The notes beneath the pieces were generated by a model that ran no database searches, was not told the DNA's origin, and saw only the letters and a list, made by a program, of their open reading frames with translations. 64,000 bases of DNA from Cryphonectria parasitica EP155 (taxonomy: Eukaryota > Ascomycota > Sordariomycetes > Diaporthales > Cryphonectriaceae): assembly GCF_011745365.1 (NCBI RefSeq), contig NW_024468909.1:6324001-6388000 (forward strand), given 5' to 3'. This document shows positions 47,126-58,983 of the stretch, one piece after another (the first letter of the stretch is position 1; every line of letters begins with the position of its first letter). Position numbers and translations under genes: made by a program.

Positions 47126-48566
47126 TCAAAGGCACTGAGCGTAGTAAGCATTCTCCGTGGTGCAGGTGCCACTCGCACAGATGGTAGGCCCCGTCCAGCC
47201 ACTACCCCCACACTGCCCATAGAGGCTCTGCCCGCCGGTGGCCGCCGAGGTAGCCGACGTGGTCACAGCAGGCGCGGTGGTGGTGGTGACCAGCGTGGTC
47301 GAAGTGCTGGAGACAGAGCTGGATGATGCACTGGTCGCCGTCGAGCTAGCGGCAGTCGTGGTGGCTGACGTGCTCGCGACTGAGGAGGCGCTGGTACTCG
47401 CGGCGCCAGGCGTAATGGCAGAGCTAGTGACGGTGGCAGTCGAGCTCGTCTGCTCTACAGAGCTGGGGAAGCCGCTGTACAGTGTTGGACCCGGGATGGT
47501 GTAGTTCTCGGACGTGACGTAAATGTTGTAGCTGGTGAGTTTCCCAGGCATCAGTTTCAAGGTTCTCTTGCTCAATATATGTGCTTGATTGTAGATTATA
47601 TGATTGATATTCCCAAATGGGCAGTAGACAAGGAAAGGAAGAGTGGTCGTCAACGTACAGGATACCAGGGTCTGTCTCGTGGTATAGATCGGTTCCGTAG
47701 GTTCCGCTCGGCAGCAAGGTGCCCGTCCCCGAGACGGCAAGGTTGAAGCACTGCGGATAGTTCTGCGCGCCATCCTCGGTCTCGGCGCTGTGCAAGGCGA
47801 TGATCTCAGTCCGTAGGACGTAGTTTCCAGGGAGGAGGTCCTCAGGGATCTGCACGAGCCAGGTGCTGTTGTTGTTGATGAACACGTCGTCGCCCCAGAT
47901 GCCCGGGTCGGAGCCGTTGATGTAGCCCACCTGGTCTATCTTGAAAAACTCGAGCGTTGTCTTGTCGACTATTCTATAGTATTAGCCCAACACCGTGCAC
48001 ACTCTGGTAATCTAGAGGTGCGATACACTTACCTGTCTCACAATCACCGTTACATGCAGCCAGATAGTCCAAGTAGGGGCCCTTGTGGCTGTCGGGCCAG
48101 GGAATCGCCCACTGGATAGAGATGGATTGGCCTGCTACCACGGTTGCGTGGCCGCCCGCAGGTGTCGCGTTCTTATGGCTAAATAGCTCGTCAGATCAAT
48201 TAATCTATATTTCTTCTTCTCGGCAGATAGGGTGTGTTCAAGGAGAACTGCCCGAGACGCTTTGTATAAAAAGACGTATTGCCCCCCTCTTTCCCTCATC
48301 TAAACGTTAACTCTTCATGCCGGGGACATAAGAACTTACCAGATGATGTCTCCAGTCTGATAAGCATCTGGTGCGACGAAGCCATTATCAGTGTCATCAG
48401 CTGTCCAGCCCACAACGATGGGAGGATCAGCCAGATATGGATCAACTGTCGGGTCATAGCCTTGCCACCATACTCCGTCTATCACGAGATTATTCACGTG
48501 GCTGTGAGCAAGGACGGTCGTGGTGGCGGCGAGGGCGCCGAGTATGGATCGTGACAGAATAGACAT
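47126..48566 (-). CDS. AA9 lytic polysaccharide monooxygenase with CBM1
   Basis: Four exons on the minus strand: 48566-48340, 48178-48033, 47968-47659 and 47531-47126, giving 362 residues. The signal peptide (1-20, ending VLA) is followed by His21, which becomes the N-terminal copper ligand. The second copper His is His108 in WPDSHKGP. The axial Tyr is in QNYPQC. Cys77 (IIWCHKN) and the Cys of YPQC form the usual core disulfide. DPGILYNIY, restored across intron 3, and YTIPGP close the domain. A Ser/Thr/Ala linker of about 100 residues leads to a C-terminal CBM1, [20 protein letters not shown], ending in AYYAQCL. AA9 enzymes cleave cellulose (some also hemicelluloses) oxidatively, using copper and an electron donor. 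Secreted. Regioselectivity (C1 or C4) cannot be told by eye. Confidence 0.94.
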
Positions 48567-50747
48567 GATGGATTCAGTCACCTGAGGACCAGCCCAGTGA
48601 TGGTGATTCTCTTTCACGTGGGCAATGTCAAACACAGGGGAGTTTTTAAGCCTTGATAGAGAGCTAATCACAGCTGTTCGACTCGTGGGAGTGGTCCTGC
48701 GCTGGCCAGTTCGGAAATGAAGTACAGGAGTGGCCTAAAAGAATTTAGAGCCACAACTTCAATTTATACGTGGGCAGCCGGAAAACAGCCGTGACAACTA
48801 CCGTATTAGAACTCTCTATCCACCATAGGAAGTTTGTTCCTAAGTGGGAAGTCTTCCGTCAATAAGATAGCACCAAAGACGTCTTCAGATCCCACCAGAT
48901 GCTGCTATTGCTTTTCTTGCAAGTGGGTACTTGATATTCCCCCGCCACTTGTATCCACGTGCGATGTCTCGATTCCTTGTGCAGTCTGACCGCGCGTGCC
49001 CAGTCCACTTTGAGATGGTTCCATCCCTCCATCCCAGAAGAAGGAGAAAGAAGGAGGGGGGGCGGCGGGTTGGCTTGAATGGTACCTTGAAGAGGGCCAG
49101 TCCGGAAGCATCACTTGCCCATTCCGAGCACCTGCGGAACATGGTCGTCCTGCAGTCGTTTCGGCATGTCTCACAGGGCAACATTTCGACGCCGCAACAG
49201 AAGTCGGTTGTGGCCTGACCGCTTAGCTCGGAGAGCGCCATACTCCACGTATGCATGGTTCAAGTATTCCTTGACTTGCAGATGGCCGGACATACAAATT
49301 CTCGACCAAGATGTTGATAGTTGTTCGCTTGAACATAAGCTGTTTCAAATATAGTGCATTTTCTGCCACCGCCTCCACTTTCACTATAGTAGCTATTGTG
49401 ACATTCCTTTCTAGCAACCATGCATACTTAGACCCTTGAATGAATCTAGCAACACCACCACATTTTCTCTCTTCAGCTAGCTAATCATGTTACATAAAAC
49501 ATTTCTGTAAGTTTAAAGCTTAGCTTCTCAACCTCTACAGCATTTTCTCTTAACCTTTACAAAATTTCCTCTTAAACTTTCTTTACTATGTAGTAAATGT
49601 TTCTTGGGAGCAATCTGAGTGAAGAAATTTGGTACTGGACGGCCAGCAGTGGTTGTTGCTAAATACATCCTAGGTTCTAGCCTACAAATATCCAAATCTG
49701 ATTCAGAAAAAGCGTATCTAGCAGATGGCCCTGTTGAGGAGTGTGACTCCTTGCATGAGCATGGAGTGATATTCGTCGTCAGCCTCCTGATGCCAAATGC
49801 GGTAAGTTCGGGCCCTAATCTTCCATGCCAAGACCTGGGGTACATCAAGCACGGGGCGAAGAAGAGAGGAATCAAGGCTGGCATTTGTGATCGGCACCAA
49901 AGAGCATTGCGCCCACTGGCCACGACGGTGGCTATGGTTGCGACCGAATGTTGCTCTGCCATGAAATGAATCCGTTTCCCGGTCGAGATGGTATGATTGG
50001 GACAGAGAACCCAGGATTCCCATCACCTGAGCGCGGAGGAGCGGGCCTAGCCTCGTGAGGCGGCACGCAATCAACTGCTCCGAAGAATGGCAGCTTGTAA
50101 ACCCGGTTAAGGGATCAATGATGGCTAGCAGAAGAAAATGCCCGTCGGAACCAATATTCTTTTTCCATGTGGGAACCACGTTGCGCAGCTAATTCTCGAC
50201 GTCTCTCGTGGTGGACGAGCAGTTAACCGGACCTAAGAATTCGGACATGTCTCTCGAAGTTCCTCCGCCAATGGATCGCCTGATGTATATTAAGTCTCAC
50301 CCCCTGGCTTGTGGATCTTGACGTCCTCATAGGCTGAAAAGTTTTGCGGTATTGCTTTTGAAAGGAATAAGAAGAAAGACAAAGAATAGCAACCTAGGCG
50401 TCGCACGACATGCATGCTGTGGATCAAGGATATTTGCTGCTGCCGCCCTTCATAATGGTCGAAGAAAGTTAGACCTAAAGTGAGATGTGTATATTTGCAC
50501 GTCTTTATGTCCGCAACCAATATACATAATACAACTAACGAGGCAGGGATATCATACCGTCATTCATGAGTAGAGAGAGAAATTCAACCATTGAACACCC
50601 GCTTGCTTCTGCCAAGACGGCGGCCCACACACACCTGCCACGTTCTTTCGCATGAATGTGATGACCAGTCTCGCCCACATTCCTGTCTCCCTCCGTCTGA
50701 AGACGGACTTCATAGACTTCGTACGAGCAGGCCCTGATCGGACCCGA
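48567..50747. other. 2.2-kb intergenic region
   Basis: Promoter side of the LPMO gene and 3' flank of UGO1. It contains weak T/C-rich near-repeats at 49470-49580. A small Cys-rich frame at 48885-49256 (-) was considered and rejected. No gene recognised. Confidence 0.45.
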
Positions 50748-52423
50748 TCAAAACTCTCCGTCCCCTCCACCTCCCACATTCGCAGCCGCCCACAGCCCAA
50801 CCAATCCCCACCAGTTGACCTTCCATCCTCTCCACAGTCCCTCGACGCCTTGACCTCGTCGGAATACGGTCTCGGCAACCCGCGGCTTGCCCTTCTTAGA
50901 CGCAGCTCGTGTCCTTGCTGCCGGTGTTGACGGAACGGCTCTCGATCCTTCCTCGTTCACGATCGTATACATGGTGCCAAAAATGCCGTCGTATTTCCCT
51001 GGAGGCACGATCGTCTCAAGCGAAGTTGTCGCAGTACCCATCTCCCCACCACTGCGACCGCTCTTGGCTGAGCTGCCGCCTCCCTCAATGGCGCGGACGT
51101 ACTCTGGCGAGCTCAGCACGGCAACCTGGCCCCGACGAAGCACCGTCTCCAGCGGCAGGCTGACGAACAGAGCGACTGTCGACGAGCAGAACTTTGCGAG
51201 GGAGAAGGTCGTCGGGGACACCTCACTATCAATCATAAATTTGGTCCGCAGGACTAAGGGCGTCGACAGCCGGAGAATAGGCTGGATGAAGGAGTGGAGG
51301 GCGGTAGGAAGTACAAGGCTTGATGAACACATATATGAAGGCAAAGAGCGCAATATGCCCAGTGTCCGCCGTGGACCCCGTGACGTTGATGTGATGATAG
51401 ACCTGGCAAAACGTCAGCTACGGCGTCTCATCGACATTAGCACATCTTCAAGACACACCTTGTCCGGACGAGGTCCAGAGGAGAAAGAATGAGGCCTGTG
51501 ATCACGGCAGCTGCAGCCGCAACACACAGAGAGGCCCAGGGGTAAGGGGATGCAATGTCCACCAGGCGGTCCATATCCGTCTTGAGGCCGAGATCCGGCA
51601 CATCCAGGAGTGCGCACAGCAGACTCCTTGACCAGGCTTCCAGCAGAGACTGTAATACCTTGTAGACAAAGGTAGCGTTTGTCCCCTTGCACACGCCCCA
51701 TGCCCCCTCATTCTGCCATAGCTGCGACATGACCTCCGTAATCGAGTCCGGCCGGCGGATGTTGAGCATGTGGGGCGGCAGCGTAGACTTCTTCGCAGTC
51801 TTGGGCGTTTCTGGTGGCGGTGTTATGGACCGTCTCCTTCGTGTACGTGCTGGGGACGGTGTATGAGGAACAGTCGAGGTGAAGTACGCAGGCTCGTCGC
51901 CTTCTGAATCTGAGAGCTATAATTTTTTATTTTTCAAAGTCAGCCGGCCATGTCTGGCGCAAAAGTTGTTGTCCACTGCCTGTTTGTTTCCCCGGGGTTC
52001 ATGACATACTTCGCCATATGGAGTTGCATTGAAGCTCGACTGCCTAGAAACCATCGGCGAGGATGGCAAGCTGGGCGAAGCTCCCGTGGCACCAACGTCA
52101 TCCTGGGTGCGGACCTGCAAGATCAACTTGGCGGCGTCGAAGGGCTGCGCCAGAAACACGGTGGTGTATTTCCACATGAGCTCGTTGATCACCTCCTTGA
52201 TGTTTCCAACAACCGAGGGCGATGGTTCAGAGATGTAGTCCTTGTAATCGAGATCCGAAAACATGTCGCGTGCCTTGGACGCGTACTTGGCGGATCCATT
52301 TGCTGAGCGGGAGAAGGCATTGGGACCGGGGATGTTGGACGATTCGAAGTTAGATTCCCCGATCGTAGGAGGGACATAGTAAGGGCGGAGGGGGTTGACC
52401 CTTTGTCTGTGATTGTTTGCCAT
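50748..52423 (-). CDS. ugo1: mitochondrial outer-membrane fusion protein Ugo1
   Basis: Three exons: 52423-52010, 51916-51459 and 51402-50748, giving 508 residues. Donors are GTATGT and GTGTGT. Ugo1 is a modified carrier-family protein of the mitochondrial outer membrane that links Fzo1 and Mgm1 during fusion. The N-terminus NPLRPYYVPPTIGE is typical of fungal Ugo1. Carrier-like segments follow: KYTTVFLAQPFDAAKLILQV (a P-x-D/E-x-x-K signature), LILSPLDLVRTR (a second signature, spliced at the last Arg) and VALFVSLPLETVLRRGQ (a third, degenerate one). The middle part is Ser/Pro/Arg-rich (PSPARTRRRRSITPPPETPK). The gene is divergent from YAH1, 0.8 kb away. A general metabolite carrier is less likely because of the long N-terminus and the degenerate repeats. 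Confidence 0.88.
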
Positions 52424-53219
52424 CTTCTGATGTGTGACAGTGCTGTCGATGATTGTTGTTGGGTCGTTCAAATCTTCAAAACCTCCTGGCAGCGAAGCGT
52501 CATGGATGGGTTGATTTCTGCTGCCAGCAGCTTCGGTGCTGCCCAAAGGCGCGGACCAGTGGATATAGAAATCCTGTGTGCGTCCCCTGTACAGGCTTGT
52601 GTCACCTGCGTAGGGTGTACAAAGCTTCTTGTGGTGTGTATCAGTTGTGTGTTGGCATGTCGTTTGCTTGTTTGCATGAAGAGAGTCAGTCGCATGAAAT
52701 CATTCCCCAAATGTCAAAAGTCAAGGCCCGGCCCAGCCCAGCCAAACCAGGATGGAGAATCCCCCCATGTCGGAAAACCTGAAGGCGGGGGAGCTGTCTG
52801 AGCAGCTTACCTAAGCCTATTATCTTTTTATCGATAAGCAGAAAAGAATCAGAATTCTGCTGACGATCCGGCCTCTCTGTATTGGAAGGACGTCAGTGCA
52901 GGGTCCGTAGCCGGCTTGGCCTCGGAATTTCTCCCGTGATTTTCTGTGTCTCACTCTTGCCCTTCTTGAGATAGATTCAGCATCCTGCCTGCACAATTGC
53001 AGCCAACGTGCATTGAATTGCGAACGCGCTCGCTGATTATTGGCTACCATCTGGTCGGGTAGCTGAACATCTTCGAACACGCCGTCTGCTCGCCTGGCTA
53101 GGATCCAAGTCCTCAGCTTAAAGCCGACTTAGCCCTCCCTCCGCTGTCGCCCTCTTTTTTTGCTTCTTCTTTTCCTCTCCTCTCTCTCTCTTTCTTACAC
53201 ACACAAGCTCTCGCCCAAC
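52424..53219. promoter_or_regulatory. divergent promoter region ugo1/yah1
   Basis: A 796-bp region between the ATG of UGO1 (-) and that of YAH1 (+). Both genes serve mitochondria. The YAH1 side ends in a CT-rich leader with TCTCTCTCTC. No specific operator recognised. Confidence 0.5.
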
Positions 53220-53904
53220 ATGGCGACCGCAAGGACGTTCACACGCTCGCTCGTGCGTGCGCAGGCAGCATCGACCTCGACACCCCTTCAATCATTTAGC
53301 AATAAGTCCTCTCGCATAATACTGCCTCGCTCAGGCGCAATATCCCGAAATCACCGCACGCCCAGATGGACACAACAGTTCGGCTTGGGTCAGAACCTAC
53401 GGCCGTTCTCCTCGAGCGCAATAAGGCGGCATGGGCACATCGATCCGCCCAAGCCAGGCGAGGAGATCTACGTGACATTCATCGATAAGGACGGGCTAGA
53501 GACCAAGATCGCTGCGTCGAAGGGGGATAACCTACTGGACATAGCCCAAGCGCACGATCTAGAAATGGAAGGTACGGCACGAGCCCGTTCTGTGCTGTCG
53601 TTGCAAATTGTGACAATCCGAGAATGCGATTGCGACAAGAGGCTGACATGTTCTGTTCCCTATAGGTGCCTGCGGCGGGTCCTGCGCATGTTCAACGTGC
53701 CATGTGATCGTGGAAGACGAGAAATACTATGACAGGATCCCCGAGCCCGACGATGATGAGAACGACATGCTGGATCTCGCATTTGGCCTGACGGAGACCA
53801 GCAGGCTGGGCTGCCAGATCATCTTGACCCCGGAGCTAGATGGACTGGTGGTGAGGCTGCCGTCCATGACGAGGAACCTACAGGCGAGTGACTTCAAGTC
53901 ATGA
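53220..53904 (+). CDS. yah1: mitochondrial [2Fe-2S] ferredoxin (adrenodoxin type)
   Basis: Two exons, 53220-53571 and 53666-53904, giving 196 residues. Residues 1-65 are basic and Ser/Thr-rich with hardly any acidic residue ([27 protein letters not shown]), a clear matrix-targeting presequence. The ferredoxin domain holds [10 protein letters not shown] and later LGCQI, giving the four cluster cysteines of the adrenodoxin pattern C-X5-C-X2-C...C. The acidic partner-binding stretch [20 protein letters not shown] fits the Yah1 group. Yah1 passes electrons from ferredoxin reductase to the iron-sulfur assembly machinery and is also needed for heme A and ubiquinone synthesis. The intron falls just before the cluster motif and restores GACGGS. 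Convergent with RRP15. Confidence 0.94.
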
Positions 53905-54280
53905 CAATGTTAGGCGCCGGCTGGACGATAATAGTATGATCTGGTACGCCATGGTAGACGGCACGAGGCTCACGATGTTGACCATATCGGAGTGTGAGTG
54001 AATAGTAAAAAGAATATCAAGCTGCTCAGGGAGTCCAAAGACGAGTCAAAGTCGCAGATTTGGATGGTATAGACCGACTGCCTTGTCGCCTGTGGCAAGG
54101 GCAAGGCATTGTATTTTTTATGTACAGAGATGGTCATCACTACCATCCAGCCCCGTTGGACCAAGCGGGAGACACATCGCTCCTCAATTAAGAAATTCTA
54201 ATCCAATCATAAGACGCCCGTCAAATGCAATGACTTCCTTTTCAAGTCTTCAGCTCTGCTCGTAGATTCTGCAAGCCAGG
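53905..54280. other. convergent intergenic spacer
   Basis: 376 bp between the stops of YAH1 (+) and RRP15 (-). Nothing recognised. Confidence 0.6.
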
Positions 54281-55321
54281 TCAAGCCTCCTCCAGCGGGC
54301 CCTTCTTGAGCCCACCTCCGCTCGAAGCAATCAGATCCAGGAAGCCCTTTTTGCTCATCTCCGTGACCTTCTCCTTCTTCCGATCCACACCAATTACCCC
54401 TTCCTTTCGCGAGACCCTTTCTGCCTCAGCAGCCTTGACCTGCGCCGTCCTGAACGCATTGAAGAGCTGTACCACACCCCTCTGCGCGACTTTCCGCAGT
54501 CTCCGTTCCGTCTCTAGCACACCCGCGGTCGTCTCTCCATCAGCGTCCGCCACGACATCTCCAGTGACAGGGTTGATATTGCTGAAAATCCCGTTGGTAG
54601 CAACGAGCACATCGCGCACCCGCCCCTTCTCCATAGCCAGCCTCTTCTGATCCCGCATCTTCTTCCTCGCCTTTGTCTCTAGCGCGTTGTCCACCGCCTG
54701 CCGGCTCGCCTCGTGCGCCGCCGCGCTGCGGGCCAGCACGGGGTCCGCACGCCGAGTAGACGAGAGCTTTGTCGAGAGTATCTTGGACATGGACGTCGCG
54801 AAGGCAGCGGGGTCGCTGCGCTTAGATTTGCCAGTGCGCTTGCCGCCAGCTCTGCCGCCGTCGTCGCCGTCGTCGCCGTCGTCGGAGTCGAGGTCCGAGT
54901 ACTCATCACCCTCGTCGCCGTCGTCTGTCGAGGAGCCCGCAGCGCCCTCCGAGCCTTCAGAGGCGGAGGCGGGCGCGTCCTTGGCCAGCCTACTCTCGGG
55001 TGCGTTTTTGGCTATTGAGACGGCGGGCTTCTTCTTATTCTTCAGACCCCGCCGCGGCACCCGCTCTGCCTTGGACTCCGAGTCCGATGCATCTGAAGGC
55101 GAGTCTGTATCTCCGCCGTCGTCTACCTGTGCAGTGTGGATGTCATCCTCGTCCGAGTCGAGCAGGTTCACGGCCTGGAAGTCCTCGTCGTTGTCTGGCT
55201 CGGGTGCGCTCTCGCTTTCGCTGTGGTAGGCCGTCTGTTTCTTTTGCTTTTTGGTCGGGCGGGTGGCTTTTGACTGTAGCGCGTCGTCGCGCGATCGCTT
55301 CTTAAACGTTGTACCAGCCAT
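54281..55321 (-). CDS. rrp15: ribosome biogenesis protein Rrp15
   Basis: Single exon of 346 residues. Rrp15 acts in the nucleolus in pre-60S maturation and processing of the 27S pre-rRNA. The N-terminus is basic (KKRSRDD, RPTKKQKKQ), consistent with nucleolar targeting. Residues about 35-165 are a low-complexity acidic region with Asp/Ser runs. The conserved Rrp15 domain starts near DPAAFATSMSKILSTKLSS and continues through ARKKMRDQKRLAMEKGRV. It ends with RRLRKVAQRGVVQLFNAFRTAQ, KEKVTEMSKKGFLDLI and a short Gly/Lys-rich tail. Length is similar to other ascomycete homologues. Confidence 0.9.
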   Translation of the reverse strand: MAGTTFKKRSRDDALQSKATRPTKKQKKQTAYHSESESAPEPDNDEDFQAVNLLDSDEDDIHTAQVDDGGDTDSPSDASDSESKAERVPRRGLKNKKKPAVSIAKNAPESRLAKDAPASASEGSEGAAGSSTDDGDEGDEYSDLDSDDGDDGDDGGRAGGKRTGKSKRSDPAAFATSMSKILSTKLSSTRRADPVLARSAAAHEASRQAVDNALETKARKKMRDQKRLAMEKGRVRDVLVATNGIFSNINPVTGDVVADADGETTAGVLETERRLRKVAQRGVVQLFNAFRTAQVKAAEAERVSRKEGVIGVDRKKEKVTEMSKKGFLDLIASSGGGLKKGPLEEA

Positions 55322-55944
55322 GATTTGGTTAGATATGGTTTGGCAAGGCGGATGAGAAATAGAGAGAGTTGTAGACTTGGTTATGGATAGAGATCGCGGG
55401 AGGGGTGGTGCAAGTCGAGAATTCTGCCGCTTAGAATTTTGGCGGTCAGCGGAAACTTTTGACAGGGATAAGCAAGGGTTGGGGTCTAACCCCTGCTCAG
55501 TCTTTCAGACCATGGCAAGGCTACAAGGGTGTATTATTGAAGAGAGATCAGCTCGGATTTATGAATGTTTGGAAATGGCATGGCAGCGAGTCGCGATAAG
55601 GTGGAAATTACTTGCTGGTTATTGTCCTACAGGAAATATTCCTATGTAACTTATATGCAGTCTAATGAGAAATCATGAGTGTCCACGCGCATTCTACTAA
55701 GAGAATTTATTAACTACTTTCTCTCAACTCGATTTGCTCCCATCTCAGCATCAGTGCCTTTAATATGCACGACAAATTGCTCTGTGGTGAAAATTCAGTC
55801 TCGAGAGGATTCCGGCCTAGCATTCTTCACGACCTCGCCCTGTTGGTAATATGAGATGCTTTTGGGATCTCCTGTGGCGTGACGCTCGCACACTCTCCAG
55901 CCTTTCTATCCATGCTGATCATGAAGTTGATGAAGAGTCAACCA
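55322..55944. other. intergenic spacer
   Basis: Upstream region of RRP15. No gene, repeat or RNA recognised. Confidence 0.55.
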
Positions 55945-56649
55945 CTAGACCCAAATGACCGAGTCAGTGCCCTGTCGTCCGCCCACCGTCGAGCATTTGG
56001 TCATCAAATCGGCCCGTCGGATTTGGAACTCGTGCTGCTGGCGCGACATGTGTGTCTTCTTCATCCGGTGGGAGGCTCGCGATGGAACTATGGCCGCTCG
56101 TGGGCAGGAAAGGGTCGCGGGACTTTTGATCGGTGTCCAAACCAGGTCTCTCGTCTTCACTGGCTTAACCTTGGTAGTCGCTTGCGAATTAGAGGTCTCG
56201 TTGAAGAGGTTGGTGCGGCGAGAAATACAGACTGGCAATTTACAGTCGTAGGTGCCGTTCAGTTCAGTGTCGACTTGGGATGGAAGGAGAGAATGGATTG
56301 TACGAGTCGCATCATCGGCCGGCTGCTGTGAAGGGTGACTGAGACACATGTTGGCCACGTTTATGGTGCGAGAGGTATGAAGTGGGCTCTGTAGTTGGCC
56401 AGCCGCAAGGAGGTTGGGATCAGACTTTGGCAGTTGACCATCCTTGACCTGACGATGAAGGAAGCGGCGCAGTTGACTGAGGACGATGTCGACAGAGAAA
56501 GATACGAGCCAGACCACGCAGATTGTGATCGTTTCGGCGGATAGGGTAGCGAGAATGCCAATGAGGCGTATGAGAAGTACAACAGCGGTGGATGTCGCCT
56601 GCGTATGCAGGCTGCCGTCCGGGGCCGCGGAAGGGAAGATTGTTGACAT
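55945..56649 (-). CDS. hypothetical protein with N-terminal hydrophobic segment, doubtful
   Basis: Open frame of 234 residues starting at an ATG with a good context (AACACAATGTCA). Residues 20-58 are strongly hydrophobic (STAVVLLIRLIGILATLSAE, ICVVWLVSFSVDIVL), enough for one or two membrane spans. The rest is polar, with no recognised domain. The second half could be an unrecognised intron or 3' UTR read-through. No family match was recognised, so the gene may be lineage-specific or false. Confidence 0.35.
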   Translation of the reverse strand: MSTIFPSAAPDGSLHTQATSTAVVLLIRLIGILATLSAETITICVVWLVSFSVDIVLSQLRRFLHRQVKDGQLPKSDPNLLAAGQLQSPLHTSRTINVANMCLSHPSQQPADDATRTIHSLLPSQVDTELNGTYDCKLPVCISRRTNLFNETSNSQATTKVKPVKTRDLVWTPIKSPATLSCPRAAIVPSRASHRMKKTHMSRQQHEFQIRRADLMTKCSTVGGRQGTDSVIWV

Positions 56650-57750
56650 TGTGTTAATGCACTGAAGTGATCAGTATGGAAAGAATCAGTAGAAGGCCAA
56701 GAAAGGTGGTCTTGATCGAACTGATGCGTGCTGTGTTTTGAGAAGTGAGTAGAAGAGAAAACTGCATCCACAGGCGACATACTATATACTTTGTAGCACA
56801 ACAGACACTTGGAGGTTTTCTATCCTACATTTTCGTGGTCAAGTGAGTTACTGGGAAAGTGAATTGAAAGATGAAAGACCTATGTGGTAAAACGCAAAAT
56901 TGAACCCGTGCGGCAGCTCCTTCACCTTTGGCAATTCACAATGAATGACCTAGTGTCGTGAAATAATTGGTAGCCCAGCGCAGCAACTTCACGAAATACA
57001 AACAGACTTCAATCTCAGTATTCAGTCTACTTTACGGCTGTTTGTGCCTTGATGATGAAGGTTCAGAAACGTGTGCAAAATTCATGCTAGGGCTCTTCCG
57101 GTACGGAAGTATTTGCTGAAAAACTGTCTCTCCACCCTGAACAAAATAGTCTCTAGGACACAAAAGATCGCAAAATCAACTTTTCAAGCATATCTCTCTT
57201 CTCAAACTGGCCTCGTTTACGATTTTTTTACCCACATATTATCGTCTTTCAGATGTTCGCAACACAGCGTCATGCGGCATTTTACTCGCCAGACCATATG
57301 TGTAGTCCTTTAAGTGCGCACCGGTGATATCCTGAAAGCAGCTGGAAGTCTCAAGCTTGTTTTATGGGCTATAACATAGCAACATTTACTAACTACAATT
57401 TTATGAAGCTTCAACAAGTGCAAAAGGTCGACTTTTTATAGAGTATGCTAACCTACTTTTCCCTTCTTAGCTCCAAGCTGGCCGAGTCCAGTCCCGAAGT
57501 CATCAACGGCACAAATAAATTCATACGATCATACTTATAGTGCACCAGATTCTGGAACAGCCACACAACGCAAGATAATTGTCCACACGGTTGATTGGAG
57601 CGAAATGTCCAGCGCTTTTTTATTTTTAACAATTAGAATATAAACATCAAGAATAGAAGTGTGCCACTCATAGCATCATGTTTGAGGCACCACGAACTGT
57701 CTATGGTTGTTTTGAAACCCTTGCTCTCCAGCCTCAAAGCTATTATTGAA
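56650..57750. other. intergenic region
   Basis: 3' flank of the polygalacturonase gene and upstream region of the doubtful membrane protein. No recognisable gene or RNA. Confidence 0.5.
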
Positions 57751-58983
57751 TCAGCAGGAAGCGCCACTTGGGATATTCTTGCAGCTCGAGCTCTTCTTTC
57801 CACCGGTCACGCTGTTGCCTGACCACTTCCAGCCAGAGCAAGACCCCTTCCCACAGAGAATGTAAACATCAGTCGCAGATGACGCGACAGAACCAGTAAC
57901 CTTGGATACAGTAAGGCCGGTGATGGGCACGCCGGTCGTAGGGGTTCCAGTGGGGCTGCCGTTCTCGTAATCCTGCTCAATGACGATGCCATAGTTCGTA
58001 ATGCCGCTTAGTGTGATTCCAGAGTAAGTAACGTCGGACACGGAACCAGTCGCGTCGTAGACAGTCTTGATACGCACGCCATTCTGCGAGTTGATGATCT
58101 TGGAGTTGGTGATGGAGACGGTCTTGACAGTATTGTCGGAGCGGCCGCCCACAGAGCCGATGGACAGACCGTGGCCGCCGGTGCAGGACCCACTGGTGAA
58201 GGTGATGTTGGTTCCTGAGTTGATGGCCAAGCAATCATCCTGGTTGTTGATGACAGCTCCCGAGATGTAAATATTCTCGGAGGAGCCAACGTCAAAGGCG
58301 TCGGTGTTGTGGCCCTTGCTGGCACCCGCCGAGTTGTCCATGGTCACGTCAATGACATTGAGATCGGTGGCTGAGTTGATGCTCATGAATTGCACAGGGG
58401 TGTTCTTGACTTTCAGGTTGTGGATGGTGGATTGCTTCAAGGAGTGGGCATAGAACATCTTTGGCTTGGTCTTGCCGCCATTGCTTCCTTCACCATCCCA
58501 CTTAAAACATTTGTGGTCAGCATTGCACATCCCGAAAAGACTAAATCTAAGACTTCACTTACCCACGCGGCACCGTTGCCGTCGATAACATGCCCAGAGG
58601 CGCCAGTTACTTCGATGTCCGTGCCGGAAACCGAGATGAGCGGGCCCTCCCACTCCTTGTAGCCAAAGGAGGTAGTGCCTGCGAAAATGACCTGTGTGTG
58701 GGATGGTGTGAGTCTAGAGTGAGTAACGTAGATGCTCTATCCAAGTATTTACCTTAGTCCCAGAATTCAGCTTGGTGAGATCAAGCGTGGTGCCTGAAGG
58801 TACCGCAATGTTGTTAAGAGTGATCGTGGCACACGACGCCTTGGATTTGGAGACTGCAGCGGCATCCGTAAAGGTGCAAGACTTGCTGGCCCTGTCTTCC
58901 AGGTGAGCGGCCGGCGTCACAGCAGGCGCTGGTGCAGCCTGTATCAGGGGCAGCAGTGCTGCGAGAAGAAGAGTCGAGAACAT
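57751..58983 (-). CDS. endopolygalacturonase (GH28)
   Basis: Three exons: 58983-58753, 58691-58563 and 58500-57751, all phase 0, giving 369 residues. A signal peptide ([20 protein letters not shown]) is followed by a short propeptide-like stretch (HLEDRA) before the mature start. The GH28 active site is complete: [21 protein letters not shown] and VRIKT. Conserved cysteines include SCTF near the start and CSGWKW with [10 protein letters not shown] at the end. Endopolygalacturonase hydrolyses the alpha-1,4 bonds of homogalacturonan, softening pectin in plant tissue. Length and motifs fit an endo-acting, not exo-acting, enzyme. The exon 2/3 join restores [16 protein letters not shown], a family-typical segment. 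Confidence 0.95.

Noticed and set aside
48885..49256. Small Cys-rich minus-strand frame (MHTWSMALSELSG...)
   Set aside because: Six cysteines are clustered, but there is no signal peptide, the second half is low-complexity and no splice partner was found.
49619..49969. 116-codon plus-strand frame with an overlapping minus-strand frame
   Set aside because: No recognisable features on either strand; likely chance.
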